A DNA stretch of 64,000 nt from Arsenophonus sp052174475 (GCA_052174475.1 JBQMRO010000009.1:1-64000); one strand, 5' to 3'; numbered from the stretch's first letter, positions 43,370-55,225 are shown. The notes: generated by a model from the sequence alone, not told the origin. Numbers and translations: made by a program.

Positions 43370-45840
43370 TTCAGAGTTAATAATGTTGATTCTTGTTCTT
43401 AATGTGTGTAAGCAATAGTAAAAATGCTTACGATACACATGACCGTCAAACAGTGTCCTGCATGACACTGGTTTATAATTTATCCTATCCATCTATTGAT
43501 GCAGCAAATTAAGCAGTTTCATACAAGTATTGTTGAGTGGTTGATAATAAATCATTCATATGCTACCCTTCTTTATAAGAAGGGTAGCATATGTTACTGC
43601 TAAGATATCATAATAATGACTAGGCATAAATACGTAAATATTTTATATTTAAACTAATATATCATAATTAAAATCAATGTTTATTCGTTGATAACAAAAT
43701 AAATTGTTTTATTGCTTTCTCTATCGGTTTTGCTTTTTCTTAAAAAGAAAGAGCTGATACATCAATCTAGGTGTATATAACAGTTATAATCATATCTATT
43801 TTACCTAAATGGAAATGTAAGGTACAATTAGAGAGTAAATTTCTAGCAATTTAGTTAAGATCTTATCAAATGAGTTTTTATTAATAATACTAATCATAAA
43901 CCTTACAATCACAAATGAAATATGCGATCTGCGCCAAGAATATATCTACAGTGTATTATTGGTTATAATACTAGTTTAGTAAATGTTACTATGAATTACG
44001 CCGGGTTGAAACCAGTTATATGGTATGGTAAATCACTACTTTTATGTGATTGAGGTTGCTTTGATTAAAATTATATTAATCATCAAGATTAATTCCGAGG
44101 GTTTTAATTAGTTAAAAATGAAACTAATATATTATTTCTGTTCTGAGGAACAGAACCCCCAGATACAAACTGGTTCTAAAATTTTATGATAGACAAAAGT
44201 TATCGGTGTTATTAGATAACTTTCAACTTAATGTTGAGAACAATTAAGCGTTATCTTAACTACTGGTTGGCAAAAGAATTTTTTATTCAGGTATATTAAC
44301 AGCGGAATAAGGTTTTATTTCGAGATAATATTAATGTTTTAAAACAAAGAATGGGGTTATATGCCAACATTGCATAAAATTGAAAATTATAATGGTATGG
44401 TTTTAGAAAAAGGATTTAACCCAAACGTGAAGCACTTATAGCATTAGGATTTCTTAGGCAGTTAAAGATAAAGCTAAATTAATGGCTAAACTATAAAAGT
44501 AGAAAATTGCAAATTGCTGTGATATTAAATATCAGCTAACCTGATACAAAACCAATTGTTTGTTAACAACAAAGATGATTGCTGTTTAAGTAATATTACT
44601 AAATTAAGTTATCTCGCGCCGGTTGATAACCATGCTCTTTTTAGTTTTAGCATTCATCATGCTTTGGATAAAAAAGCAATAGTAGTGAATGATTTTCCAG
44701 CGGATATTAAAGCAAAGATTAGATTAGTTGCTGAAAAGTTTTGTAATCTAAAAATTACTTATTATTAGTGGTAATAATAAAGTAGTGAAGCACTTATCTA
44801 GGCTGTCGTTAATATTTTTTTCATTAAAATCAAATAATCTCGAATCTAGAATTTATCTATATTGTAACGGAAGCTAATAGCTTTGATTCATTTTTAATGA
44901 ATGTTAAACCGTTAGCATGATAATAGAGCATATTTTATCCGATGAAATTTAGATAATTCCGTAGTTATGGAAAGCAGTATTTAATAAGATTTTGATGTTA
45001 ATAACATTAATATTGATTTTCATAAACTAAATAAATTAATGATTACTAATCATTAATGTTCCGCTATTATGGATTAAACAGATAATATTTTACTCGCTGC
45101 CAACTTTTTTATGAAAGTGTTGAAAATTACTTAATAAATAAAGATACTGTGCGCAACGTTATTTTTAGATATTTAATCTAACTTTTTACCAAACTAATAG
45201 TTCAATTAATAAAAATTAGTGTTGGTTGTATTTATTACAGGCAAATCTAGAAAGTCGTCAGATAAATTATTACAATTAGATCACCTTATCCAGTCTTACA
45301 TAACAGCTATCCTATAATTTGCGACTATTGTTAATACGATACCTAATGCTATATTCTATATACGTAGATAAATTACCCTCCTTCTCTTCATCGCTATAGT
45401 GTTTGTATTTCAATATTATCTGATATATAGTTCAGTGTACATGATTAACCATGTGATGGTTAAATATGCTATTTTTTATATTTAAATATAGGCTTCAATG
45501 AAATTTGAAATTTTATTTATAAAATTTTTAACTGTGGTAAATCTTATTTAGATTTACTCAAATGTTAGCATCAGAGTTCTCTACTTCGAAAATAATTTTT
45601 TCCGGTGTATTGATTTAATTTTAGATAAAGTCTATTTAATTATTTTTAATATAAATTCCTTTAAGAAGAAAACTCGTTTTTATCTTATATTAGTTCAAGT
45701 AGAGGGAGTGGTTATCAAGATTAAGTAAGCCTAGAATATATATGAGGATTACTTACCATTTACATTAAATAATTTAGTTAATTTTATTGTTCTAATAGCT
45801 CTACCGCATTCAAAATATAATTAATATCTTATAACTAATT
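43370..45840 (+). pseudogene. nuoG: nuoG pseudogene (complex I large Fe-S subunit)
   Basis: Long fossil of NuoG. Near 43400-43560 a piece reads NAYDTHDRQTVSCMT (E. coli NAEDTRGRLVMSCMT), followed by HTSIVEWLIINHSYA (ESVVEWLMTNHPHD). Near 43990-44060 are fragments of ELRRIENRYNGMVNHYFLCD. The open piece 44556-44768 reads LFVTNVDD-like VNNKDDCCLSNIT and LAPVDNHALFSFSIHHALD. Further pieces near 45060 (CSAIMD, LLAANFF) and 45260 (LQLDHLI) follow. It is recognisable to about 45480 and probably to 45840. Most cluster cysteines are gone. Confidence 0.85.
43557..43593. repeat. Inverted repeat, 17-base perfect arms
   Basis: Arms at 43557-43573 and 43577-43593 around TAT, lying over the nuoG codons that in E. 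coli read HDCPVCEEGGNCH. Not followed by a T-run. Confidence 0.92.
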
Positions 45841-47245
45841 AGCAATCAGTAGATTATCTATCTTGGATAGAGCTAGTTCTTTAGCACTCTATTAAAACTA
45901 CTCAAGAGATACTCTTTACTCTTTTTAGTTATTTTATAGTAGATTTTAACTTGATATTAACCCAGTATAAAATACCTATTAAGTATAGAAGTAACACTTC
46001 TCAATCTTCTTTTTCGTTTTCTAAAACTTTCCATCGTCTATAAGAGTTGGAATCTATGAAAAAAATTTTCTTTTCCGTCACCTAAAAAGAAACATAATTA
46101 TTCATGTATTTTTTCTATGCTGATAGGTTATTATATTTAATGATTAATAAAATCAATATTTTTTAACTCCATATATATCTGTATAGATAACTTGTTTGGC
46201 TAATTTTAGAGATATATATTTAAAGTAATCTACTTATACTTAGAAATAAAATTCTTAATTATAATTAGTACCGCAAATATATTGCGGATTGTAATGTATT
46301 TAAAAGAATTTATATTGTGTCAATTACCGATTTATAGACTTCTCTATCATGCAGCCTGATTCACTAAAAATGAGCTTGATTACCCTTCTAAAAATATGAA
46401 CCTATTGTTACTGAAGTGATCAGTTTTATACCACCATAAATCTGGTTAAATTAACATCTTTAATTCTCGTGAAGGAGAATTTCCTGATTATGTTTATATC
46501 AGAACTGAACTAATTGGGATCTCAGGGTTAACTGAGACAATGCAATGGAACGGCTAGCACTGAATAAATATGGGTGAAAGGAGTAGCTCTAAATCAATAA
46601 AATGCAAGCCTTAATGCATCAAAGTGTACGAGTATATTTATTGTTTTCTTGCTACTTGAACCTCAGTACGTTATTCGTTAGTTTTATCTTAAATAATTGA
46701 TCATCACTGCACCTGTGGATGATGTTGTTAAACAATTTATCGCATTAAAGATACGTATAAACCCTAAGAAGTTTAGTGAGCTAGATATTTAACTACCGTT
46801 ACCGATAATAAATTGGCCGACCTGACCGATAATCAGCGCCAGATTACTCATACATATATATTACTCGTTAATATTCCTTACTATCAACCACAACCGCGTT
46901 ATAGATCTGCGCGTATATCATCTTCTTTTATATAGCAGGCGAAAAAACTAGTTGCCTAATGGGATAATCGCTCATTCAGCTAATACTAAGAAAAGTAAGC
47001 GCCTTCAACTTACTGAAATAACCCTTGTACTAACTTGACCGATTACAATAACTGCCATACCCTCGAGTGTCTGATAGTGTTAGCACCGGGGAAGGGTGAT
47101 GTGATTAGACCGAAGCAAAAATCCCTGCTTATATGACTATCTATTGTACTATCAGATTGCATCAAAAGTAAATTTTCAATAGCACTGTAAGCCGTTCTTT
47201 TATACTGATTTTAGCAGATAATGGTTTTAATTGGATATGTTGTAA
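45841..47245. other. Unassigned 1.4 kb with gene-like scraps
   Basis: After the nuoG fossil no nuoH-N sequence is recognised. Between about 46460 and 46930 the plus strand has less AT-rich, gene-like scraps in changing frames: REGEFPDYVYIRTELIG, APVDDVVKQFIALKIRINP, DNKLADLTDNQRQITHTY, VNIPYYQPQPRYRSA. These look like a decayed ancestral protein gene that I could not name. No IS block is present until 47246. Confidence 0.4.
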
Positions 47246-48196
47246 GAGTTATTAGTAAATTTAGTGCATGACGGTTAGGTCATGCTTCACTCTGATGCTT
47301 TAAAAAAACTCTTCTCCATGCTTAAATTGGATCTTGTTTACAAACAACCAGATTGTTAAGCAGGTTAAACTTCCATGAGTCGGTTCCAAATTTTCTAAGA
47401 AGACTTAAGCAGCTTAAATACCATTAAAAAGGTTATTTTTCGAACCACAGTATTTCGCATATCCGTATTCATAGCCTAAAGGTCACAAAAGCTAATTCAA
47501 TCATATTCATCATTTTTACTGATACCAGTGCGTTGACGGGAAGTCGTAGAATACCAGTTATTCTTTTGGCTATTTCTCCAATTTTTTCATTTATATAGGA
47601 TGCTTATCTTGAAAATTTTGCTAACAAAATATTAAGGGATTTATTAGAGGTATAATAACTTTCTGCTAGTTAAACCTCGGTACTTCACCTTAACTTTCGG
47701 TTGCATGTCTTTTTTAAGGAACTGAAGGCAGAATATTAGTTATTTGTATATACAGTAGTATTGGTGTTGCATGCCCGAGAATATCTTTGGGATTACATTA
47801 TAAAACAAGGGCATCCCCATACACCGTAGCAACCCTTGGAGATATAGTTAAATTAGGTTTTTCATAGAGATCATTAATAAGGTTATCCTAATTTACTTCT
47901 AACTTTCAATATGCATCTTTTACCGTAATTATATCTTTACATCCATCCTTTTAGTAGCGCCAATATAACTAGCAAGAAAAGATGATCAGCTTGCGCTTAA
48001 CAGGACGGCATACGTTATTTGCCAAGAAATAAACGTAGAACATATCGCTTAAATCACGCATGGCAGCACCGCTCCCATTACCTATACTCTTTAAGGCATT
48101 AGTATTTTAGTTTGTTAATTGGGTACTCCACATAGGATCATCTGATTTCTCACTGAGAATCCACAGAGCTTAGTGGAAATTATTAAATGGTGAAAA
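47246..48196 (-). mobile_element. IS256-family element, 5' (transposase N-terminal) part missing
   Basis: Minus-strand fossil with a clear left terminus (GAGTTATTAGTAAATTTAGT). The match to other IS256 copies stops abruptly at about 48196, two-thirds along, where IS91-like sequence begins. Confidence 0.8.
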
Positions 48197-48736
48197 CTAG
48201 TTTAGTTGTGCTGAAGATTATACATCTTGGTATCTTACCAGAGAAGTAGAAATTGTCATTCTGGCCTATCGTTAGTTAGGTTTATTAGAACAGCCATCTT
48301 TGTATTTGTTTCAGATGGTAAAGAAGATAGGGGATTATTCCTGGTTCTTTATAAGAGATGAATTTATTAGAAACTATACTATCCAGAGATTCCTCTCTCA
48401 ATCTAATTGTATCTAACGTCATTAGATTAACTTTAGACATTTTCTTAAAACCTCAGGATAATCGTGACTATAGGTGGATAAAATACTTTCGTGTAGAAAA
48501 TGGGAACTGGAATCTGAACACGTTGCTGCATGGCCTCTTTTTTAGAAATCATAAAAAAATTTAGTCGGTCTCTCCTGTCATCATTAATTTCGAAAAAGAG
48601 ATCATAAAGTACTTCGAATAAATAGGTAGTACATAATACCTGAAGTTGCGTATTATTTTCTGATTTGCCAGAATTACGTTTCTATAAGATTTATTTCGAG
48701 CCATATCTATATAAATTTTTAAAATTAATATCTTAT
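48197..48736 (-). mobile_element. IS91-like fragment (copy D)
   Basis: About 540 bases matching, on the same strand as copies A and B, the end of the IS91-like element that lies upstream of the transposase core (compare 36.75-37.2 and 12.6-13.1 kb). Open frames here (48358-48564, 48561-48776) have no family resemblance. Confidence 0.55.
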
Positions 48737-49210
48737 AGAGAGTAAAGAAATACTCAGCTAATGTGAACATCCACATAGCAGCTTAGTTTCTGTTTCCTAG
48801 ATTACACTTTATAAGGTTCTGCTACATTCAAAGTTTAATGTAGAATGTTTTAGAAGTTTTCATGAGCCGATCATTGATAAGAGTTAATCTTTTACTTAGA
48901 TGGAGCTAAATAATACGGAACCTTTCCTAACAAACATAAAAGTAATCACCATAGCCCAATAAGGTTATGGTAAATCAAGATTTATCGGTAAGTAATTTTA
49001 CATTTAAAATATAAAAAATTATATCAGCCGATTAATGGGATAGCTGAGTAGCTTCCATTGTGCAGGATTGTTTTATTTACTGAATTATCTTGAGTAGAGA
49101 ACATTGTTTTAAATCACAATGATTAAAATACACTCGTATCTAAAAATTACTCTGCGAGTAAGGTAACAACCTTTACTAAAATATCCGATTTAGAGAAAAA
49201 CAAGCGCATT
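48737..49210 (+). mobile_element. IS1595-family fragment, C-terminal half
   Basis: Matches the 24.1-25.0 kb copy from the LEVFMSRSLIDKS-like block through NYISRLMG to the ACTCTGCGAGTAAGGTAACA-type end. The N-terminal half is missing at the junction with the IS91-like fragment. Confidence 0.65.
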
Positions 49211-49555
49211 ATATAATACATTAGTTTTAACCCCCACCCCAGTCATAGGTATAAACCTGACATAACCGTCCTGTCTTTATTTGTTATATCTACGTTAAGA
49301 TATGTTTAATAACGTGGTAATGGAAATACGTAATTTAAAATGAGTAATACAATGTTTATTACTGGAATCGATTAAAAGAAAGTAAAAAATGTTAAGTTTA
49401 GGCTTGTTAGCAATTTGAAAATATTGCTATTATTTATTGCTATTAAAAGCACAGAATAGCAATTATTTTATTCTGAATAATTCAAAAAGAATCAAGTTAG
49501 TATGAAACTTACATTCATGTAATATGAAAACTAGTAATTAATTTTAGGTTCAGTT
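49211..49555. other. No recognisable gene
   Basis: Spacer between an IS1595 fragment and the large palindrome; nothing alignable. Confidence 0.4.
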
Positions 49556-49605
49556 ATAATCATATAATCATATAATAATTAATTATTATATGATTATATG
49601 ATTAT
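49556..49605. repeat. 50-base perfect palindrome
   Basis: Twenty-five bases on each side of the centre at 49580/49581 are exactly complementary with no loop. Each arm itself contains repeats of an ATATAATC-type octamer. All A/T except two C/G pairs per arm. It lies about 30 bases left of an IS256 copy. Confidence 0.95.
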
Positions 49606-49633
49606 TTATCAGCGGATCTTTCGCTTTATAGTT

Positions 49634-50397
49634 AGTTATGTTAATTTCTGGTGTATTCGTTTCAGATGGTTCTGGCGTATCCTGCTAATTAATTTCATAA
49701 ATTATTCTAATAATAGAAAGATTATATTCTATGAAAAGTTTAGTCTATAGCTATTCAAGAAACTAGCTATTACTTTAATCCTTTGCATGAACGCATCCGT
49801 AAGGCTGCTAGGCAGTTTGATAATCATCGCTGTTGAAACGAATCTAAATTCGAAACCATACTGCTATAACCTGCCAAGCCGCCTTATCAGCGAGGTCTCA
49901 TGCCGTCATCCATAACAGTTATGAGCTATAAAAGCGAACCTAGAAGACTAACCATTGACTATATTGAGATTAAAGTGTCTAAGGATATTAGAGGGAAATT
50001 ATAGCGGCAATGGAATATGCTTAAAGAGTTTGTTGCTATCATTTTATCTGAAGTATGAAAAAATGACGAAGAGATGCTCTACCCTGCTATGTATATGCGA
50101 GACATTGTCTATTGATGATTTTTCATGAAATCATAATGCCGCTCTTCTCGATAAAAGCACACGCTCTCTCTGCAGAGAGCAGAGGCAGACTAAAACAGAA
50201 ATGACTTAAAGAACGCAGGAAAGTTGGTGTTTTGCGTGATTTAATCGATACTCTTAACGTTTATTTTAGTACGATGACATATACCGTCCTGTCAGTGACG
50301 GTGATCGCCTTTACCTGCTGCTCATTATCGGTGTCACTGCGCATTGGTGTAATTATCTCAATTGCGCTCGAATGATTCTTATTAGGAGTCAGAATCT
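49634..50397 (+). mobile_element. IS256-family element, left part, interrupted
   Basis: Plus-strand transposase fossil running normally to the GGAGTCAGAAT block (region after KELVAVEDGYRESE in the family), where an IS91-like element begins. The matching right part resumes at about 52379. Confidence 0.8.
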
Positions 50398-52378
50398 AAT
50401 GTAGCACACTATAGTATGATCGTAGTAGCTATGCCGATACACGGATGTTCATGATCTAAGTGCTGTTTTATACTCTGCGATATGTTAATTATTAGGAATT
50501 TAGTCAGAGATGGCTCAGAAGAAATCTTCTAGAAAGCGTAATTTGGATAAATCAGAAAGAGAAAAGAGGCGACTTCAACTGTTATATTGTCTTTTTACTT
50601 AAAGCATCTTATGATCTTCCTTCAGAAATTAATGATAACAGATTAGTTGAATTTTATTGAACTTCAAAAGACGCTATATAGCAATTGCCGACTCCGGTCA
50701 TTAATTTTTTCGATACGCAAGTGTATTATTATTCTCTAATTATGATTATCCAAGATTTTTGAAAACGATCAGGACAAGGCGATGGATCCTGGATACAGCT
50801 TGCATTGAGTAGTAAGGAATGGGAAATATAATTGCCGATGAATCCATCACCTATAGGAAATTATAGAATAATCTACGTCTACTTAGATCCTAAAATAAAC
50901 ACAAAGATAACTGAGTCGTTAGACTTAACGAATGCGGAGAGGATGATGATTTTTATTTCTACGTCAAGATACCTAGAGAGTAATTTATTAAAAGATTATA
51001 TAGTCTATCAGACTAATTAAAGTAGTTTTCACCATTAATGATGGTTGGAATAAATTTCTTGAAAAATATAGTGAAAGTGTTAACTTATGGATCCGTCTAT
51101 CTATAGACGGACACTTGCCCTGCAATACTTTGTGTAATAGGGTTTTATCTTGTTATTCTACTACCGTAGCTCTCCTGAATTGATTCCCACCGCTGTTTTG
51201 CTAAAGTTATGAATCAAAAGTCTGGAGTTCATGTAGCTTCAAAGCTACTGAGTACTATTAGCATAACAGCTTCATATTTTACCATCTGTAATTAGCAACA
51301 CAGTACCTTTACTATTCCTTATCTTCTCTAGCCTTTTTTAATAATAACTATCCGCTCTTAACGTTTTGTTTTGTGCCCAACCTGTGCACTTATGCTGCAC
51401 TGGGTATATGTATAAATAGTATATTTAAATTGTTATCTTCTATGCTTCGTATGTTTATCTAAAAAACTCAATTAACATCTGCATGTTCATGTCTTCATTA
51501 CTTATAGCGGTCTAGATATTAAACATATTGTATGATGTGATCTATTTTTAAAAAAGAGCAGTCTAAGGGGAATTCATCATGATGCTTTGTCATCATGTTG
51601 ATGCGTTACAGAGATAAATTGATAAATTTCAGTATCTTCTTAATTTTGTAGCATATTATCTGCGTCAGAAAGCAGTAGCACCGTAATCCTGAGTTGCAGT
51701 ATAGATGTTACTGTAAAGTATACTTCAATAAAAAGATGAAAGAGGTCGCGGCATACTCTAAAATTATCTTGATTGCTACCTTAATTTGGTATTCGCAGTA
51801 AAACTACAGCATTAACTGATGAGGGGGAAGGGTTGTATATGATAATATAATCAACGGACTAAATAGTACTGACAACATGATCATCCTGATACAAGAAAGA
51901 TAATCTAGTGCTATATTAGTTATGTTTAGATTAAGTGTATTCTAAGATGATGCGTTATTATGGGTTCTTGTCGAATTCTTAACGAGACATATTATTACCA
52001 AAGGTGTATAAGGTATTAGAAATGATTTATAAAAACTGGAAAATTAACGGTGTTCGCCGTTCTGATAAAAGAATTTTGCACACAGATCCGTATAAATATA
52101 TTTTGTTTAGCGGCGATATGGTGCTTTTTTATCAACGTCAGTTTGACTAGCAGTAGATACCAGAATTCTTGTTAGAGAGAATTTATAAAATAAAAAACGA
52201 GAGTTATTAAGGCAAAACACTAGAATTTACGTTTCTAAAATTAGTATATTAAGTTAAAGAATACACACTCCGAAAAATTTTAACTTATAAAAACCAAGTA
52301 AACTACTTTTCTATCTGTTTTTAACAGAAATAAATGGCGTTCTTTTTAACTTAAAGAGAGATTCAATTTCATAACCAT
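50398..52378 (+). mobile_element. Degraded IS91-like element (copy C), inserted in IS256
   Basis: Plus-strand copy of the element at 11.3-13.1 and 35.4-37.3 kb, about 1.95 kb. The left end, CTAATGTAGCACAC, matches the far end of copy B. The right end has a small CTGTTTTTAACAG hairpin, like the other copies. It includes a stretch starting MAQKKSSRKRNLDKSERE (about 50513) and the open piece 50832-51020, neither of which I can assign. The right boundary is uncertain by about 35 bases. No open transposase. Confidence 0.55.
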
Positions 52379-52880
52379 GAATTAGACCAAATTCTTCTCA
52401 ATGGGTTGGTGATCGCGTTGCTTAACTGCATCTGCTAGGCTTGCTACGGGAACATGGTGATTAATTTTTAAATATAATGGGAAATATTATTTCCGGACAC
52501 GCAGTACTAATGCTGTTTGGTATACAAAATAGCTCATTGTGCCACCTTTACTCCACAAAGGTATGCAGCACTAAAAATTAAGATCAGATGAAGAAGATTT
52601 ATTTAATAGGAGAGCTTAATATTGCTAATAAAGCTTATAATATTTTCTTATATAAGTGGTTTCAGCGAACATCCTGAAACGATTAAGAAGCTGTAGAAAA
52701 AACGAGAAGAACTGTTGGTATTTTATACCTTCCTGTCAGCGCATTAATTTCAGTAAGAACGGCAAAATCCTATTGAATTGAATAAGGGAAAAGGAAGGGT
52801 TTAACCTGCTAACTATGTTGTTAAACATCTTCTAATTTTAGAATGGAGAGCTAATGTTTTGATGCATCAAAGCAAAGAAT
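52379..52880 (+). mobile_element. IS256-family element, right part, continuation
   Basis: Resumes the IS256 sequence broken at 50397: GAATTAGACC (the family's GAATTGGGCT), TTAACTGCATCTGC and then the C-terminal transposase blocks. Together the two parts make one near-complete IS256 copy. Confidence 0.75.
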
Positions 52881-53176
52881 AATCATAATATAATAAATTG
52901 CTAATAATTCAAATTTATGATTACTATATTAAATAGTATCTGTTATATATAATCATGATTATAATTTTAATTTTATTTAAGGTGTTGCTATAAGCGATTA
53001 AATTTTAAGGAAGATTCCTTAATTTGTATATGTTAAGGTGGAAGAAGTTCTTTTTAATTGAATTATTATAATTGTAGCAGATAAAGTGCATTATATTAAG
53101 ATTTATTACCCTAAGTTCATGGTTGTTATAAAACAAGTTAGAAAGATGAAAGATTTTTATCTTACATGAAAAAATA

Positions 53177-53752
53177 TTAATTAAGATAGGTAAATACAGT
53201 AGTTACGCGTTTAACGCCATCTGTCTCACTGGCAATTTTTGCTGCAACAGTTCCTTCTTGTTGAGTTAAAATCCCAAGTAAAAACACCTCCCCTTTTTCG
53301 GTAATAACTTTGATAGTTGATGATTTAACCGAATTACTAGTAAGAATTTGCGATTTTATTTTGGTAGTTATCCAAATATCTTTAGAAGTCATACCAAGAT
53401 CAACTGGCGTAGCTTGACGGATTTCATTATAAACAGCTTCAACACCTTCTACTTTAATTGCTATTTGTTTTGCTTTTTCAGCTAATACAAGATCGGGCGC
53501 TTGGCCGGTAAGTAGTATTTTACCTTCATAAGCTGTGGTAATAACACGTGCATTACAGGTAATTTCTTGATCTTTATTGATAGCAGCACTAACGCGAGCT
53601 TCTAATGTTCCATCATCGACTTGACGACCTATACTTCTTGGATCTATTGCACTTTTTGTAGCTACCGCTGCTGACCCTATTACAACAGCACTAATACATC
53701 CTTGTAATAAAATTACAGTACATATTATGGTAATTAAAGGAAGTAGTCTCAT
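53177..53752 (-). CDS. dolP: Outer-membrane lipoprotein DolP (YraP), two BON domains
   Basis: Supports outer-membrane integrity and BAM function in E. coli; anchored on the periplasmic face of the outer membrane. The product is 191 residues, as in E. coli. A lipoprotein signal ends in the lipobox LLQGC (Cys19). BON domain 1 spans about 46-115 (DGTLEARVSAAINKD...) and BON domain 2 about 124-191 (DIWITTKIKSQILTS...). The C-terminal TVFTYLN is family-like. In E. coli it directly follows diaA; here 1.5 kb of IS110 fossil has come between them, so it must now use its own promoter. Confidence 0.95.
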   Translation of the reverse strand: MRLLPLITIICTVILLQGCISAVVIGSAAVATKSAIDPRSIGRQVDDGTLEARVSAAINKDQEITCNARVITTAYEGKILLTGQAPDLVLAEKAKQIAIKVEGVEAVYNEIRQATPVDLGMTSKDIWITTKIKSQILTSNSVKSSTIKVITEKGEVFLLGILTQQEGTVAAKIASETDGVKRVTTVFTYLN

Positions 53753-53829
53753 TATTATATACGCTATATAAACGCATCTCTGTTTAGAGGATATACTAAA
53801 TTTAGATATTAATGGAAGTTTAAGTTCTA

Positions 53830-55225
53830 TATACAGCTTTATTGCAGCCGTTGAAGTTGACCTCTATATAAGTCGCTGACTCATACCTTTCTTTTCTTAA
53901 CGAGTTTTAAGTTAAAGAAACAATCTAGATCTAGTAAGTGTTCTATATCTTTTTTTATTGTTATCATAACTACGATTGCCTATGTAACTTTTTAGCACTC
54001 ATCCTTAATCTTTAAAAGAGTTAATATTTATTAACGCATTTTATTAAAAACTGTTTTATACTGATCTATTTTTGTTAGCTTCGATTATTGGCCATAAAAG
54101 AAGCTACACCGTATTATGCTAGCTTATTAGCTATTTTGATCACCACTACGCTAGACGGCTGCCTTTTTTATAGGCATCACCTAAGAGGACAGTTTTTTTG
54201 GAAAGTAGTGTAGTGAAATTTCCCATATATCATGGATAAATAATATTCATATATAGATATCACCACGTTTACTAACACTCAGTAGTTCGTAGCTTCTCTG
54301 TCAGTACTAATTTATTTTAGCACTAGGTCCGATATAGGGAAAGAACTCTTTCTCTGCCTATAACGGCATTATCATTCCATATTATTATAACTTCGGTAGT
54401 GATGATAAGCGACCCAATATCAGGGATTTGCATAATTTATTTGCACATCCGCCCCCCTCATTCTATTTTTTCCAGCCAGTTAAGTCACTGGCTCTTCTAT
54501 TCAATTATTTGAGTATCAAGGTCAACTAGTTATTGATATTGCTCTTTAATTTAGTAAATCAGGAATGAAGGCAAGTTTTCTTTAAGCGTTCAAGCACTTC
54601 TTTCATATTATTGGTTAATAACCCATTCCTTGCTGTACCGTTTTTCTAAACTCTAATAATAATCTATGTATAAACCCGTTGATCTGAGCCGTACGAAGAT
54701 TTATAAGTTGATGTAGCGAATCTTTATATAGAGATAAGATGGCCTGTTCTCTTCGTTTTTAACGGAAAACTTCTTTACTTGATTGTTGAATCTTCATTCA
54801 GATAGAGCGTGAGAATCCACAATCTTATTTGTCGCCTGTCACTAACATTTTAATGAATTTATCTTGAAGTAATCGAACTTTATACTCTAGTTTTTTAGTT
54901 CAGAAGCCTTTCTCTGAGAGATGGAATCTCCCTCATAGACTTCTATGAAAATAAAAGAAGGTTTTTAATTACTGAAATATTTTAAATAAAGCAACTTGTT
55001 TAAGTTGTTTATCGATAATTTTACTGTCTATTTTTAATAGAATGGATATGTATTGAATATTTTGCAATATCAATGCCAACAGGGATATATTTTATATCGT
55101 AGATCATTCAGTTATTAAGAAGCTTTACGCATCCCATATTGGGAATATGATATCAGAAGTTTACGGGGATTCATGCTTTATCTAGTTATCACTTCCACGT
55201 GCTTAAATAGTTATAATGCGTTCAT
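53830..55225 (-). mobile_element. Degraded IS110-family element between diaA and dolP
   Basis: Minus-strand fragments follow the order of an IS110 transposase/recombinase. VGIDIAKYSIHIHSI is at about 55070 (DEDD domain entry, family VGIDLAKNVFQIHGV). Then come pieces resembling HRTRQLLVRxRTAQ...INGF and ERLKKTCL. Near 54240-54330 is LLSVSKRGDIYI...LFIHD (family LLGISKRGDTYLRTLLIHG), the transposase_20 block with the serine position. Stops throughout. The ends are approximate. Confidence 0.72.

Noticed and set aside
43088..43492. 134-codon minus-strand frame
   Set aside because: Antisense to nuoF and nuoG fragments that align in the plus direction.
44556..44768. 70-codon frame as a gene
   Set aside because: It aligns with the middle of NuoG and is only one open piece of that pseudogene.
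50832..51020. 62-codon frame as a functional gene
   Set aside because: It lies in the IS91-like element and its counterparts in the other copies are not open.
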